From the NCBI RefSeq assembly GCF_010729895.1, contig NZ_AP022612.1, forward strand, positions 3,224,001 through 3,288,000: a stretch of DNA of 64,000 nt, given 5' to 3'. Origin of the DNA: Mycolicibacterium confluentis. GTDB lineage: Bacteria > Actinomycetota > Actinomycetes > Mycobacteriales > Mycobacteriaceae. The notes below the pieces were generated by a model. The model had not been told where the DNA came from. It saw only the letters and a program-made list of their open reading frames with translations, and made no database searches. How positions within the stretch are numbered: position 1 is the first letter of the stretch; each line of letters begins with the position of its first letter. The position numbers and the translations under genes are program-made. Shown here one piece after another: positions 51,067 through 60,224 of the stretch.

Positions 51067-52545
51067 TCAACGGGCCTCGAGCAGCCGGTATTCGTCCATG
51101 TCGACCGTGCGGGTGGCCAGCCAGTACTGCCACGTCATGCCGCTCCAGAGGGTGCGGTTGACGCCGTGGGAGTCCATGTACCAGCTACGGCAGCCGCCGG
51201 TGTTGAACACCGTGCGGGCCAGATCGTGCTGCAGGCGCTGGTTGTAGCGGTCGGCGGCGGCCCGGGTCGGGGCCAGCCCCTGCGCGCCGGCACGGTCGGC
51301 GGCCTCGATGGCCTGGGCGACGTAGCGGATCTGGCTTTCGATCATGAACACCACGGAGTTGTGGCCCAGCGCCGTGTTGGGGCCGAGCAGGAAGAACAGG
51401 TTGGGCATGTCGGCCACGGCGATGCCGCGCAGTGCGGACATCCCCTCGCGGTTCCACCGATCCACGAGGTCCTCACCGCCGGGGCCCTTGATGTCGACGT
51501 AGGTGTAGGAGTCGGTGACGTGGAATCCGGTCGCGAACACCACCACGTCGGCGGCGTGTTCGGTGCCGTCCGCGGTGACGATGCCGCCCGGGGTGAACCG
51601 CGAGATGCCGGACGTGATCACCTGTGTCCGGGGATCGGCGATGCCGCGATAGTAGGTGTCGGAGTTCAGGATTCGCTTGCACCCGGCGCGATAGTCGGGG
51701 GTGAGCTTGCGCTGCAGCTCCGGATCCTTGATGTGGTGGCGGATGTTCCACTTGCCCATCAGTTCGCCGATCTTGAGCAGGCGGGGCTGCTGGGTCATGG
51801 CGAATCCGACGCCCTCGTGGATCCAGTAGATGCCCGCGCGCATGGCCGCGCGCGTGCCCGGGACGCGCGCGAACACCCGTCGCAGCCACGGCGGGATCGG
51901 ATTGTTGGGCCGCGGCATCACCCAGGCGGGCGTGCGTTGGTACAACTGCAGTTCGGCGACGTCCTTGACGATCTCGGGCACGATCTGGATCGCGCTGGCC
52001 CCGGTGCCGATCACCGCGACCCTCTTGCCGGTGAGGTCGACGCTGTGGTCCCACTGCGCGGAATGGAATGCGGCACCGCCGAACTGGTCGAGGCCCTCGA
52101 AGTCGGGGATCAGCGGTACGTGCAGGCCGCCGGCACCGGAGATCAGGTACTGCGTGACGAACTCCTGGCCGTCCTTGCTGAAGACGTGCCAGCGCATCTC
52201 GGCGTCGTCCCAGTGCGCCCGGTCCACGTGGGTGCCGAACCGGATGTGTGGGCGCAGCCCATATTTGGCCGTCACACCCAGCAGGTAGTCCTGGATCTCG
52301 GGCTGGAAGGACCACATGTGGGACCAGTCGGGCTTGGGCTCGAACGAGAACGAGTACATGTGCGACGGGATGTCGCACGCACACCCGGGATAGGTGTTGT
52401 CACGCCAGGTTCCGCCGATCTCGTCAGCCTTCTCCAGGATGAGGAAGTCGACGCCCTGCTTCTGCAGCGCGATGCCCATCCCCAGCCCCGAGAATCCGGA
52501 GCCGATGACGAGAGCGCGGGTGTGCACGGGCTGAGCAGCAGTCAT
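51067..52545 (-). CDS. Flavin-containing Baeyer-Villiger-type monooxygenase (Rv3049c-like)
   Basis: A 492-residue FAD- and NADPH-dependent monooxygenase. The first dinucleotide site is IGSGFSGLGMG (about 15-25), and the second is VIGTGASAIQ. Between them is the Baeyer-Villiger fingerprint FGGAAFHSAQW (F-x-G-x3-H-x3-W type). It would insert oxygen into ketones or aldehydes, or oxidise heteroatoms. The substrate is unknown. It lies as in M. tuberculosis, with a TetR gene upstream. Confidence 0.9.
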   Translation of the reverse strand: MTAAQPVHTRALVIGSGFSGLGMGIALQKQGVDFLILEKADEIGGTWRDNTYPGCACDIPSHMYSFSFEPKPDWSHMWSFQPEIQDYLLGVTAKYGLRPHIRFGTHVDRAHWDDAEMRWHVFSKDGQEFVTQYLISGAGGLHVPLIPDFEGLDQFGGAAFHSAQWDHSVDLTGKRVAVIGTGASAIQIVPEIVKDVAELQLYQRTPAWVMPRPNNPIPPWLRRVFARVPGTRAAMRAGIYWIHEGVGFAMTQQPRLLKIGELMGKWNIRHHIKDPELQRKLTPDYRAGCKRILNSDTYYRGIADPRTQVITSGISRFTPGGIVTADGTEHAADVVVFATGFHVTDSYTYVDIKGPGGEDLVDRWNREGMSALRGIAVADMPNLFFLLGPNTALGHNSVVFMIESQIRYVAQAIEAADRAGAQGLAPTRAAADRYNQRLQHDLARTVFNTGGCRSWYMDSHGVNRTLWSGMTWQYWLATRTVDMDEYRLLEAR

Positions 52546-52590
52546 GGATTCAGGCTACTCGTAATACCCAGGACCGCCGGTACCGGTTCT

Positions 52591-53274
52591 TCAGGGCGCC
52601 AGCATCGCAATCGATCGACGCAACTGCTGTTCCTCCGGCGCCGCAGGCAGCGCGCCGACGGCAGCGGGTTCGGTCGCGAACGCGTCGACCATGAGCGCCG
52701 CGAAGCGCCGCCAGGTCTCCGGCGCGGTCTCCCCCGTGGCGGCGACGACGCCGGAGTTGGCCAGCAGCATCACCACGACGTCGGCGACGGCCACGTCGGA
52801 GCGCAGGTGACCGTCGGCCTGTGCGCGCCGCATCAGCGTGCGCAGTTTCTCGACGGCCTCGCCGGTGCGCTGTTCCACGACACTGCTCGGCGGAAAGGCC
52901 GTGGTCAGCATCTCGCGCAGGCCCGCATCGCTGGCCTGCAGTTCACACAGGTCGAACACCAGGGCACGGAAGCCCTCCCACGGACGCTCAGCGGCCAGCG
53001 CACGGTCGACCGCCTCGGTGAATCGGGAGATGTTGCGTTCGAAGGTCGCCGCGGCCAGATCCGCGCGCGTCGGGAAGCGTCGGTACAGCGTCGCGACGCC
53101 GACGCCGGCGCGCCGCGCGACCTCCTCAAGAGGGGCCGAAATGCCACGACTGGCGAACAGTTCGGCGGCCGCGTCGACGATTCGGTCCCGGTTTGCGGCG
53201 GCGTCGGCCCGCAGGGTCCGCGGCCCCTTCGGTGGCCGCCCTCTCACCCCTTGCGGTGCAGCGCCGGAAATCAC
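52591..53274 (-). CDS. TetR-family repressor (Rv3050c-like)
   Basis: A 227-residue TetR protein with the helix-turn-helix in IVDAAAELFASRGISAPLEEVARRAGVGVATLYRRF. The ligand domain is not diagnostic. The GTG start at 53274 follows TAGAGT by six bases, so the transcript is probably leaderless. It is divergent from an MFS drug exporter, with two matching 22-base palindromes between. It also precedes the monooxygenase gene and could control it. Confidence 0.88.
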   Translation of the reverse strand: MISGAAPQGVRGRPPKGPRTLRADAAANRDRIVDAAAELFASRGISAPLEEVARRAGVGVATLYRRFPTRADLAAATFERNISRFTEAVDRALAAERPWEGFRALVFDLCELQASDAGLREMLTTAFPPSSVVEQRTGEAVEKLRTLMRRAQADGHLRSDVAVADVVVMLLANSGVVAATGETAPETWRRFAALMVDAFATEPAAVGALPAAPEEQQLRRSIAMLAP

Positions 53275-53280
53275 ATGACC

Positions 53281-53286
53281 ACTCTA
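53281..53286 (-). promoter_or_regulatory. -10 element of the TetR gene (leaderless type)
   Basis: TAGAGT followed by six bases and the GTG at 53274. Operator O1 begins eight bases further upstream. Confidence 0.5.
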
Positions 53287-53293
53287 GCGGAAT

Positions 53294-53315
53294 AAGTGGA
53301 GGGAATAATCCACTT
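53294..53315. promoter_or_regulatory. TetR operator O1
   Basis: AAGTGGA (53294-53300) and TCCACTT (53309-53315), a perfect inverted repeat with an eight-base spacer. Confidence 0.75.
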
Positions 53316-53335
53316 GAGCGTAACGTCTCGCACAT

Positions 53336-53357
53336 AAGTGGTTATACCCCTCCACTT
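53336..53357. promoter_or_regulatory. TetR operator O2
   Basis: AAGTGG (53336-53341) and CCACTT (53352-53357) repeat O1's half-sites with the same 22-base size. The copies are 42 bases apart, four helix turns. Confidence 0.75.
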
Positions 53358-53386
53358 AAATCACTGCGTCCTGATGGAGCACATCA

Positions 53387-54988
53387 ATGGCTGTACTGAA
53401 CCACCCCCACACCGGTCGGCACCGGCTCGAGAAATCCCATTCGACGCTGCACGGCAACCCGTGGTGGACGCTGCTGGCGGTGTCCATCGGCGTCATCATG
53501 GTCGGCCTGGACGCGTCGGTGGTGGCGATCGCCAACCCGCACATCGCGACCGACCTGAATGCGTCGCTGTCGGATCTGCAGTGGATCACGGACTCCTACA
53601 TGCTGGCCCTGGCCGCGCTGCTGATCTTCGGCGGCAAACTCGGCGACCGGTTCGGCCGGCGCCGCATGTTCTTCATCGGCGTGGTCGGATTCGCCGCCGC
53701 CTCGGTGGCCATCGGCCTGGTCGGCTCCGTCGCCGGCGTCATCGCCATGCGTGCCGTTCAGGGTGTCTTCGGCGCACTCCTGATGCCCAGCACCCTGGCC
53801 ATCATCCGCAGCACCTTCCCGGCCGAGAAGCTGAATGCCGCCGTCGGCATCTGGGGCGCCGCCACGGGCGTGTCGATCGCGGCGGGGCCGATCGTCGGTG
53901 GCCTGCTGGTCGAGCACGTCAACTGGGAGTCTGTCTTCTACATCAACGCACCCATCGGGGCCGCAGCGCTGCTCATCGGGGCGCTGGCGATCCAGGAGAG
54001 CCGCAGCGGAGGCGCCCACCGTATGGACGTGGCAGGCATCGCGGCACTGTCCGGTGGACTGTCACTGATCGTGTACAGCCTGATCAAGGCACCCGAGTGG
54101 GGCTGGTTGGCCAGCCAGACGCTGGGCCTGCTGCTCGCCGGCGCCTTGGCCCTGGTGATCTTCGTGCTGGTCGAACAGCGCGCAGCCGAACCGCTGCTGC
54201 CGATGCGCCTGTTCGCCAACCGCGCAGTGTCGATCGGCACCGCCGTGGTCATCATCAACTTCTTCGCGCTGTTCGGAACGTTGTTCTTCATGACGCTCTA
54301 CCTGCAGAACGTGCAGGGCATGAGCCCGGTCGAGGCGGGCCTGCGCACCCTGCCGCTGTCGGGCGCTCTGATGGTCACGGCCCCGTTGAGCGGCGCGCTG
54401 ACCCAGCGCTTCGGCCCCCGACCGGCGATGACGGGTGGACTGGCCGCCGTGGCCGGGGCACTGCTGCTGCTGACCCGGCTGACCATCGACTCCGACTACG
54501 GCGCCCTCTGGCCCGCGTTCGTGCTGCTCGGTGCCGGCATCGGCCTGGTGCTCACCGCGAGTTCCGATGCGATCGTCGGCAACGCCCCCGTGGACGACGC
54601 CGGCGTGGCCGGCGGCCTGCAGAGCACCGCGGTGCAGTTGGGCGGCGTGCTGGGCACGACGATTCTGGGCTCAGTGCTCTCCAGCCGTGTCGGATCCAGC
54701 CTGAACGGTGAGCTGACCGACGCCGGCGTGCCCGCACAGGTCGCCTCGCAGGCCGAGGCCGCCAAGGAACTCATCGCACAGGGGCTGAGCCCGGCTCAAC
54801 TGCCGAACGCTCCCACGATGCCCGCCGCATTGGCCGACGCACTGACCACCGGCAGCCACAACGCGTTCATGGCGGGCCTGGAGACCTCGGTGCTGGTTGC
54901 CGCCGTCGCCGCCGCGATCGGCGCGGTGCTGGCGGTGTTCACTCCGCGCGGCGCCACCGGCGAAGCTCAGGCCGTCGAAAAGGACTGA
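53387..54988 (+). CDS. MFS drug exporter, DHA2 (14-TM) family
   Basis: The 533-residue protein has 14 hydrophobic helices and the DHA2 motifs: LDASVVAIANPHIATDL, DSYMLALAALLIFGGKLGDRFGRRR (motif A) and AAGPIVGGLL (motif C). It exports toxic compounds using the proton gradient. It is divergent from a TetR gene with two operators between, so induction by a substrate of the pump is likely. A GGAG lies eight to eleven bases before the ATG. It converges on a second TetR gene with three bases between. Confidence 0.92.
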   Translation: MAVLNHPHTGRHRLEKSHSTLHGNPWWTLLAVSIGVIMVGLDASVVAIANPHIATDLNASLSDLQWITDSYMLALAALLIFGGKLGDRFGRRRMFFIGVVGFAAASVAIGLVGSVAGVIAMRAVQGVFGALLMPSTLAIIRSTFPAEKLNAAVGIWGAATGVSIAAGPIVGGLLVEHVNWESVFYINAPIGAAALLIGALAIQESRSGGAHRMDVAGIAALSGGLSLIVYSLIKAPEWGWLASQTLGLLLAGALALVIFVLVEQRAAEPLLPMRLFANRAVSIGTAVVIINFFALFGTLFFMTLYLQNVQGMSPVEAGLRTLPLSGALMVTAPLSGALTQRFGPRPAMTGGLAAVAGALLLLTRLTIDSDYGALWPAFVLLGAGIGLVLTASSDAIVGNAPVDDAGVAGGLQSTAVQLGGVLGTTILGSVLSSRVGSSLNGELTDAGVPAQVASQAEAAKELIAQGLSPAQLPNAPTMPAALADALTTGSHNAFMAGLETSVLVAAVAAAIGAVLAVFTPRGATGEAQAVEKD

Positions 54989-54991
54989 GGC

Positions 54992-55753
54992 TTAAGCCTT
55001 CTCATCCTCAGGGTGGTCCCTCGGGACCGCCTTGTGGATGGGCAGGTCCGGGTCGATCCGGATGCCCAGCAGCGCCGTCGTCCCAATGATGGCGCCCATC
55101 ATGATGGTCGTCAGGTGCGAGATGAACTTCTCACGCGGCATCCGACGCGGACTGTCCGGGGCGGGCCCAAGCCACCAGTCCGTCGAACTCGCGGCGGTGC
55201 CGAAGGTGGCGAACGCGGCGAGTTCGATCGCCTCGCGGTCCAACTCCATCTCACGCAGTTCGTTGTTGAAGAGCTCGGCCATCGCCAGGGTGATCTCGCG
55301 GCCCTCATTGACCGCACGCATGGTGGCCTCGGCCTGATCGGGGAACCTGCCCTGCAGCACGAAGCGGACCACGTTGGGGTGTTCGTCGACCAGGTAGACG
55401 TACTGCTCGATGGTGCGCTTGATGACATCGCTGGCCGAATCGGTGGTGAGGTTTATCACCGGGAAGATCTCGGCCCACAGCATGTCGCGCAACCGCTCAC
55501 CGATGGCCTGGAACAGGTCGGACTTGTCGGCGAAGTGACGGTAGATCTTGGGCTTGGCGGTGCCGGCCTCCTCCGCGATTTCGCGGACGCTGACCTCAGG
55601 ACCGCGCTCGTCGATGGCCCGGAACGCGGCGTCGACGATCTCGGAGCGCACCTTCTTGCGGTGCTCACGCCACCGTTCGCTGCGGGCGTCGACCTTCACG
55701 CCGGCAACGGGTTCGCCGCCGGGCTTGGGCTTGGCTCGAGAGACAACTCGCAC
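54992..55753 (-). CDS. TetR-family regulator
   Basis: A 253-residue TetR protein with helix-turn-helix around residues 37-82 (IVDAAFRAIDERGPEVSVREIAEEAGTAKPKIYRHF). A longer-than-usual basic N-terminal arm of about 30 residues precedes it. The GTG start follows TACAGT by six bases (55760-55765). It is divergent from the geranylgeranyl-reductase-type gene, which it may regulate; the 221-base gap has no clear palindrome. Confidence 0.86.
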   Translation of the reverse strand: MRVVSRAKPKPGGEPVAGVKVDARSERWREHRKKVRSEIVDAAFRAIDERGPEVSVREIAEEAGTAKPKIYRHFADKSDLFQAIGERLRDMLWAEIFPVINLTTDSASDVIKRTIEQYVYLVDEHPNVVRFVLQGRFPDQAEATMRAVNEGREITLAMAELFNNELREMELDREAIELAAFATFGTAASSTDWWLGPAPDSPRRMPREKFISHLTTIMMGAIIGTTALLGIRIDPDLPIHKAVPRDHPEDEKA

Positions 55754-55974
55754 GCTTGCACTGTACTCGCCGCAGCACGCTGACCTGGCAATACAGACCG
55801 GCCGCGGGTTGGGGACCCGACGGGATCGGTCACACTTGCGTCACGCGTCGCGAAAATTATTGACCCTCAAGATGATTCACTGTGCAACCGGTTTCGTTCC
55901 CGGTGGAGTTTCGTTGACGTCGGCTAACATTGGCCTGGTAATCCGTTTCCGAGAACACGAAACGAGACATACCT

Positions 55975-57156
55975 GTGACACAGAGTTACGACCTGGTCAT
56001 CGCAGGTGGGGGGCCTTCCGGATCGGCTGCCGCATGGCAGGCCGCGCAGACCGGCGCGCGTGTGGTGGTGCTCGACAAGGCGGAGTTCCCCCGCGACAAG
56101 CCGTGCGGTGACGGACTGACGGCCCGCGCCGTCAGCTACCTGCAGAAAATGGGTCTCGCCGAGGAGGTCGGCGCGTTCCACCGCGTGAACAGAGTCACGG
56201 TGTTCAGCCCCACCCGATGGGAGCTGTCCTTCCCCCGACGTCCGGGCATGCCCGACCACGGCCACACCGTCAGCCGAACCGAACTCGATGCCCTTCTGCT
56301 CAAGCACGCCGAGTCGGCGGGCGCCGAGGTGCGGCAGTCGTGTGAGGTCGTCCGCCCGGAACTGGACGAGTGCGGACGCGTCGTCGGCGTCGTGCTCAAG
56401 AGCGGCGAGAAGGTCCTCGGAGATGCGGTCATCGCGGCCGACGGGGCCTACTCCCCCATCAAGCGCGCCTTGAAGATCGACTCGCAGTACAACGGCTACT
56501 CGGCGATCGCGATCCGGTCCGAGATGCACGCCGATCGCGAGGACTCAGATTCACTCGACATCCACCTGCAACTGCGGTTCCGCGGCGATCAACTGCCCGG
56601 ATACGGCTGGGTGTTCCCCATGGGCGGAGGACGTTTCAACATCGGCCTGGGCTACGTCAACAGCTATAAGAACTGGCAGTCGATCAACGCCACGCAGTTC
56701 CTCGGCGAGTTCCTGCACACGCTGCCCGCCGAGTGGAATCTGCCGCCAATCGAGGAGTTGAAGAAGAACCGGAGCGTGCGCGCCTGGCGACTGCCGATGG
56801 GCTTCACGGCATGGCCGCCGTGGCGACCGGGTGTGCTGTTCGTCGGCGACTGCCTCGGGGCGGGCAAACCCGCCTCGGGCGCGGGCATCTCGAAGGCCCT
56901 CGAGTCGGGCCTGGCCGCCGGGGAGTGCGCAATCGCCGCGCTGACCAACGGCGGACCGGACGACTTCACCAACTACGCGCAGCGGATGGAGGCCGCGTGG
57001 GGTCGGGAGTACCGGCGCGGGCGCTGGTTCCACAAGCTGCTGGGCTACCCGCCGGTGGCCAACGCGGGCATCAGGCTGATCGACAACGCGGCGTTCCGCG
57101 ACCGCATGCTCAAGGCCCTGTACAAGAAGGCACAGGGGCCGCAGCACACCTACTAG
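55975..57156 (+). CDS. Geranylgeranyl-reductase-family flavoprotein
   Basis: A 393-residue FAD protein: AGGGPSGSAAAWQAA (FAD-binding Rossmann), DKPCGDGLTARAV (the family's PCG motif), DGAYSPIKRAL and VGDCLGAGKPASGAGISKALESG. The family reduces isoprenoid double bonds; in mycobacteria the member MenJ acts on menaquinone. This may be a paralogue with another polyprenyl substrate. The GTG start is chosen from alignment with the fold; no strong ribosome site is seen. A VOC gene follows. Confidence 0.82.
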   Translation: MTQSYDLVIAGGGPSGSAAAWQAAQTGARVVVLDKAEFPRDKPCGDGLTARAVSYLQKMGLAEEVGAFHRVNRVTVFSPTRWELSFPRRPGMPDHGHTVSRTELDALLLKHAESAGAEVRQSCEVVRPELDECGRVVGVVLKSGEKVLGDAVIAADGAYSPIKRALKIDSQYNGYSAIAIRSEMHADREDSDSLDIHLQLRFRGDQLPGYGWVFPMGGGRFNIGLGYVNSYKNWQSINATQFLGEFLHTLPAEWNLPPIEELKKNRSVRAWRLPMGFTAWPPWRPGVLFVGDCLGAGKPASGAGISKALESGLAAGECAIAALTNGGPDDFTNYAQRMEAAWGREYRRGRWFHKLLGYPPVANAGIRLIDNAAFRDRMLKALYKKAQGPQHTY

Positions 57157-57166
57157 GGTCGTGGTG

Positions 57167-57586
57167 ATGGAACAGCGCATCAGCTTGCTCACCCTGGGCG
57201 TCGACGACCTGGCGGCGTCGAGGAGGTTCTTCGAGGACGGCCTGGGCTGGACCGCGACGGGCGCCTACGAGGGTGTGGTGTTCTATCAGCTGCCGGGCAT
57301 CGCGTTGGCGCTGTTCGGTCGGGCGGACCTGGCCACCGACACCGGCGTCCCGGTCGACGGCCGATTCAGCGGAATCAGCATCGCGATCAACCAGCGCACC
57401 GAGGCCGAGGTCGACCAGGTGCTCGCACAGGTCGAGGCGGCCGGCGGAACCATCGTCAAGCCCGCCGAAAAGACCTACTGGGGCGGCTATTCCGGCTATT
57501 TCACCGACCTCGACGGCCATGTCTGGGAGGTGGCGGTCAACCCGGCGTGGCTGATCAACGACGACGGGTCGACCACCGTCCAGTAG
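57167..57586 (+). CDS. VOC-family (glyoxalase/dioxygenase fold) protein
   Basis: The 139-residue protein has paired beta-alpha-beta modules of the vicinal oxygen chelate fold: ISLLTLGVDDLAASRRFFEDGLGW and YFTDLDGHVWEVAVNP. The last histidine-glutamate pair is usual for metal binding. The substrate is unknown. ATG 57167 is chosen, with AGGG eight bases upstream; a GTG six bases earlier is possible. The stop is one base from the convergent cupin gene. Confidence 0.83.
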   Translation: MEQRISLLTLGVDDLAASRRFFEDGLGWTATGAYEGVVFYQLPGIALALFGRADLATDTGVPVDGRFSGISIAINQRTEAEVDQVLAQVEAAGGTIVKPAEKTYWGGYSGYFTDLDGHVWEVAVNPAWLINDDGSTTVQ

Positions 57587-57587
57587 G

Positions 57588-57932
57588 TCAGCGGCGCGCG
57601 ACCACCGACAGCAGCACCACCGAGTCCTCCAGCGCGACCAGGTTGTGCACCTCGTCGGGGATCACCAGGTAGTCACCTTCGGATCCTTCGACGGTGGTCG
57701 TCGCCGTGCCGATCTGCACCCTGCCGCGCAACACCAGAAGCGTTGCCTCACCGGGGCTCTTGTGGTCGTCGAGCCGGTTGCCGGCGGTCAGTGCGAGCAC
57801 AGTCTGACGCAGCGTGCGTTCCGAACCGCCATAGATGGTGTGTGCAGAGCGCCCGGCGCGGGCAGCTTCTGCCGCCTCGAGCTGCTCGGCACCGAGTGTC
57901 TTCAACGAGACCGCGTCCTGGATTACGTCCAC
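57588..57932 (-). CDS. Small cupin protein
   Basis: A 114-residue single-domain cupin: HKSPGEATLLVLRGRVQI (first motif, with the metal-binding His and Glu) and YLVIPDEVHNLVALEDSVVLL (second motif His). It is last in the operon that begins at 61419, 29 bases after the regulator. GTG start with AAAGGA about ten bases upstream. It may be a binding or sensor protein; no substrate can be given. Confidence 0.78.
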   Translation of the reverse strand: MDVIQDAVSLKTLGAEQLEAAEAARAGRSAHTIYGGSERTLRQTVLALTAGNRLDDHKSPGEATLLVLRGRVQIGTATTTVEGSEGDYLVIPDEVHNLVALEDSVVLLSVVARR

Positions 57933-57961
57933 GGGTGGGTGTCCTTTCTAATACTGATCTC

Positions 57962-58636
57962 TCATCGATTCTTGACGGGCCGCAGGAGCAGACCCACCTC
58001 GCAGGACCCGGCGTGCGGATCGGGAGTCACCTCCACCTGGTAGTCGCCACCGATCGACTCGGTGTTCAGGTCGACCACTGCCTGGATCAGGCCCTGCTGG
58101 ATGCCCCGGACCACCTCCGGCGCGGTCTTGGCCACCTCGGCGAGCGGGCACGTGCACAGCTGCACGGTCACCTCGCCGAACGACGACAGCACCGAGCGCA
58201 TTTGGAAACCCAGCTCGGTCAACGTCGCCACCACCAGGTCGGCGACGGTGGCCTCGTCCCGCGGACGGGCCACCCGCACCCGGCGGGCCAGATCCGCGCC
58301 GATGCGCCGGGCACGCGACTCGCGTTCCTCCACGGTGCCGCCCAGGTGGGTGGCGAACAACGCCACGATCTCCGCGTAGTCCAGCCGCGGCGCCAACTCG
58401 TAGGTCAACTTGGGCCGGCCCGCCCCGGCCGCCCGACGGCTGCTGCCGCGCCGGACGTACCCCTGCGACTCCAGCGCAGCGAGATGGAACCGCGCGGTGG
58501 TGATGTGGATGTTGAGCGACTCGGCGACACCCTGCGCGTCAACCGGACGACGCGTCTCGCGCAGCAGACCCAGCACCTTCTCCCGCTGCCGGCCCACCCC
58601 GCGATCGGTCTTCACGTCGTGGCGTTGCTCTGGCAT
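57962..58636 (-). CDS. Winged-helix regulator with C-terminal cysteines
   Basis: A 224-residue regulator. The winged helix covers about 15-75 (VDAQGVAESLNIHITTARFHLAALESQGYVRR). The C-terminal half carries Cys161 and Cys163 (QLCTCPLAEVAK) and Cys212 (GSCEVGLLLRP), recalling the cluster-binding region of SufR-type iron-sulphur regulators. A cluster or metal is inferred, not shown. It starts 12 bases after the methyltransferase stop, inside an iron-box operon, so a link to iron or redox state is reasonable. Confidence 0.76.
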   Translation of the reverse strand: MPEQRHDVKTDRGVGRQREKVLGLLRETRRPVDAQGVAESLNIHITTARFHLAALESQGYVRRGSSRRAAGAGRPKLTYELAPRLDYAEIVALFATHLGGTVEERESRARRIGADLARRVRVARPRDEATVADLVVATLTELGFQMRSVLSSFGEVTVQLCTCPLAEVAKTAPEVVRGIQQGLIQAVVDLNTESIGGDYQVEVTPDPHAGSCEVGLLLRPVKNR

Positions 58637-58648
58637 GGGATCAGTGTG

Positions 58649-59449
58649 TCACTGACCCGGTTTGACGCCGACGACCGCAACGGCGGTCAGCGCGCGCCGG
58701 TACCGCTGAAACGTGCCGCGCATGCCGAGGACCCGGCGCCGCGCCGCGGGGCGACGGATCAGATTGCCGACGATGCGCAGCGCGCCGAGGGGACCCTCGT
58801 CGGCGAGCACCCGCGCGGGGTTGAGCAGCGCCATCGGGGCGTGCTCGACGGTCTTGACTTCGAAGCCGGCCTCGGTCAGCAGCTGGGTCCACTCCGCGGT
58901 GGTCAGCGGGCGCGCGTTGACCTTGATGGCGCGCGACATGTCCTTGCGGATGTCGTCCTTGAGCTCTTGGGGCAGGTTGTCGGGGGTCAGGCCGAGTTCG
59001 TGGATCGCGTAGCGGCCGCCGGGACGCAGCACCCGGAACGCCTCCTCCATGATGGCGCGCTTGGCCTTCTCCCCCTGCATCGTCAGCATCGCCTCGCCGA
59101 CGACGACGTCGGCGCTGGCGTCCGGCAGGCCGGTGGTCGACGCATCGGCGACCACCACCTTCCCGGCGACCGGGGCCACGATGGCGCGGACGTTCTCGGT
59201 CGCGGCGGCGGTGTCGTCGACCCCGACATAGGAGTGCGGCTGCTGCGCGATGATGTCGCTGGCCGTGCGGCCGAGGCCGGGACCGAGTTCGACGACGTCG
59301 GCCCCGTTGAGGCGGGCGGCCGAGAGCAGGCGGCTGGTCAGCTCCAGACCCCCGGGACGCAGCACGCGCTTCCCGAGGCGCGCAAGCAGCCAGTGCCCGG
59401 GAAGGTCGGCGTCGGATCGCTCGGCGAGCGGAAGTGGTGCGTCAGCCAT
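58649..59449 (-). CDS. SAM-dependent methyltransferase of the iron-box operon
   Basis: A 266-residue class I methyltransferase: VVELGPGLGRTASDII (SAM motif), YVGVDDTAAAT, VVVADASTTGLPDASADVVVGEAML and FRVLRPGGRYAIHELGL. The C-terminal part is basic (RRPAARRRVLG). The substrate is unknown; family resemblance is to small-molecule or lipid methyltransferases. The ATG at 59449 lies inside the permease gene (eight-base overlap), so the two are coupled. Confidence 0.82.
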   Translation of the reverse strand: MADAPLPLAERSDADLPGHWLLARLGKRVLRPGGLELTSRLLSAARLNGADVVELGPGLGRTASDIIAQQPHSYVGVDDTAAATENVRAIVAPVAGKVVVADASTTGLPDASADVVVGEAMLTMQGEKAKRAIMEEAFRVLRPGGRYAIHELGLTPDNLPQELKDDIRKDMSRAIKVNARPLTTAEWTQLLTEAGFEVKTVEHAPMALLNPARVLADEGPLGALRIVGNLIRRPAARRRVLGMRGTFQRYRRALTAVAVVGVKPGQ

Positions 59450-60224
59450 GGCGGACAGTCCTTTCGATGGTGGCGACCAGGAACATCGCCGTGAACAGTG
59501 AACACACATAGAGCAGAGCGGCGTTCTGACCCCAGGGCGGAGTCAGAACGGCGTCCTGCCCGGTGGCGAAAACGCCGTTGAGAACAGGCATGAAGCGCTG
59601 CAGGAAGGCACCGCTGGGCAGATACCCGGCCGCGGATTCGACGGCGTACACCCACAACAGGATCACCGCGGCGGCACCGAGCGGAGACGGGATCAGGGCA
59701 CCGATCCCGACGCCGGCGCCCGCGGCGAAGAAACTCAGCAGCGGCACCGTCCACAGCAGCCGCAGCGCCACCGGGTCGGTGGCCGACACCGCCCCGTACA
59801 CCAGCGGCGAGGCGACCGGCAGCAGCAGGAGCACGGCGAGCAGGGTGACGGCCGCGACCACCGCGCCGAGCACCCCGTAGAACAGCCAGCGGCCGAGCAG
59901 CGCAGGCCACTGCCGCCGCATCGCCAGGCGCACGTATTCACCTGCGCGGTAACGACTCTCCGAGGCCTGCCCGTCGGAGGCCGCGATCGCGACCACGACG
60001 GTGGTGATGGTGATGACCCAGTAGGCCGCGTTCGATGTGGGCACCTGCAGCACCGAGATCTGGCCGGGGATGCGGGCGAACATCTCGGCCGCGGCGGCGA
60101 TCGCGAAGGTGATCACCAGCGGCATCGCAACGGCGGCCGGAACCAGCACGGTCCACAGCCGGCTGCGTCCGGCGGTGCGCACCATCTCGGCGCGCACGCC
60201 GCGGATCACCGGGGCCGCGCTCAT
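59442..60224 (-). CDS. ABC-2-type permease
   Basis: A 260-residue protein with six membrane helices (first near 23-45: LWTVLVPAAVAMPLVITFAIAAAAEM), SRYRAGEYVRLAMRRQWPALLGRW and a long final helix region. It looks like an ABC-2 permease and overlaps the ATPase gene by four bases, which makes them an exporter pair. What is moved is not known. The upstream frame beyond the ATG at 60224 is a shadow of the ATPase gene. Confidence 0.8.
   Translation of the reverse strand: MSAAPVIRGVRAEMVRTAGRSRLWTVLVPAAVAMPLVITFAIAAAAEMFARIPGQISVLQVPTSNAAYWVITITTVVVAIAASDGQASESRYRAGEYVRLAMRRQWPALLGRWLFYGVLGAVVAAVTLLAVLLLLPVASPLVYGAVSATDPVALRLLWTVPLLSFFAAGAGVGIGALIPSPLGAAAVILLWVYAVESAAGYLPSGAFLQRFMPVLNGVFATGQDAVLTPPWGQNAALLYVCSLFTAMFLVATIERTVRHG

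Noticed and set aside
51037..53295. 752-codon frame opposite the monooxygenase and TetR genes
   Set aside because: Covers two genes and an intergenic region; no recognisable domain.
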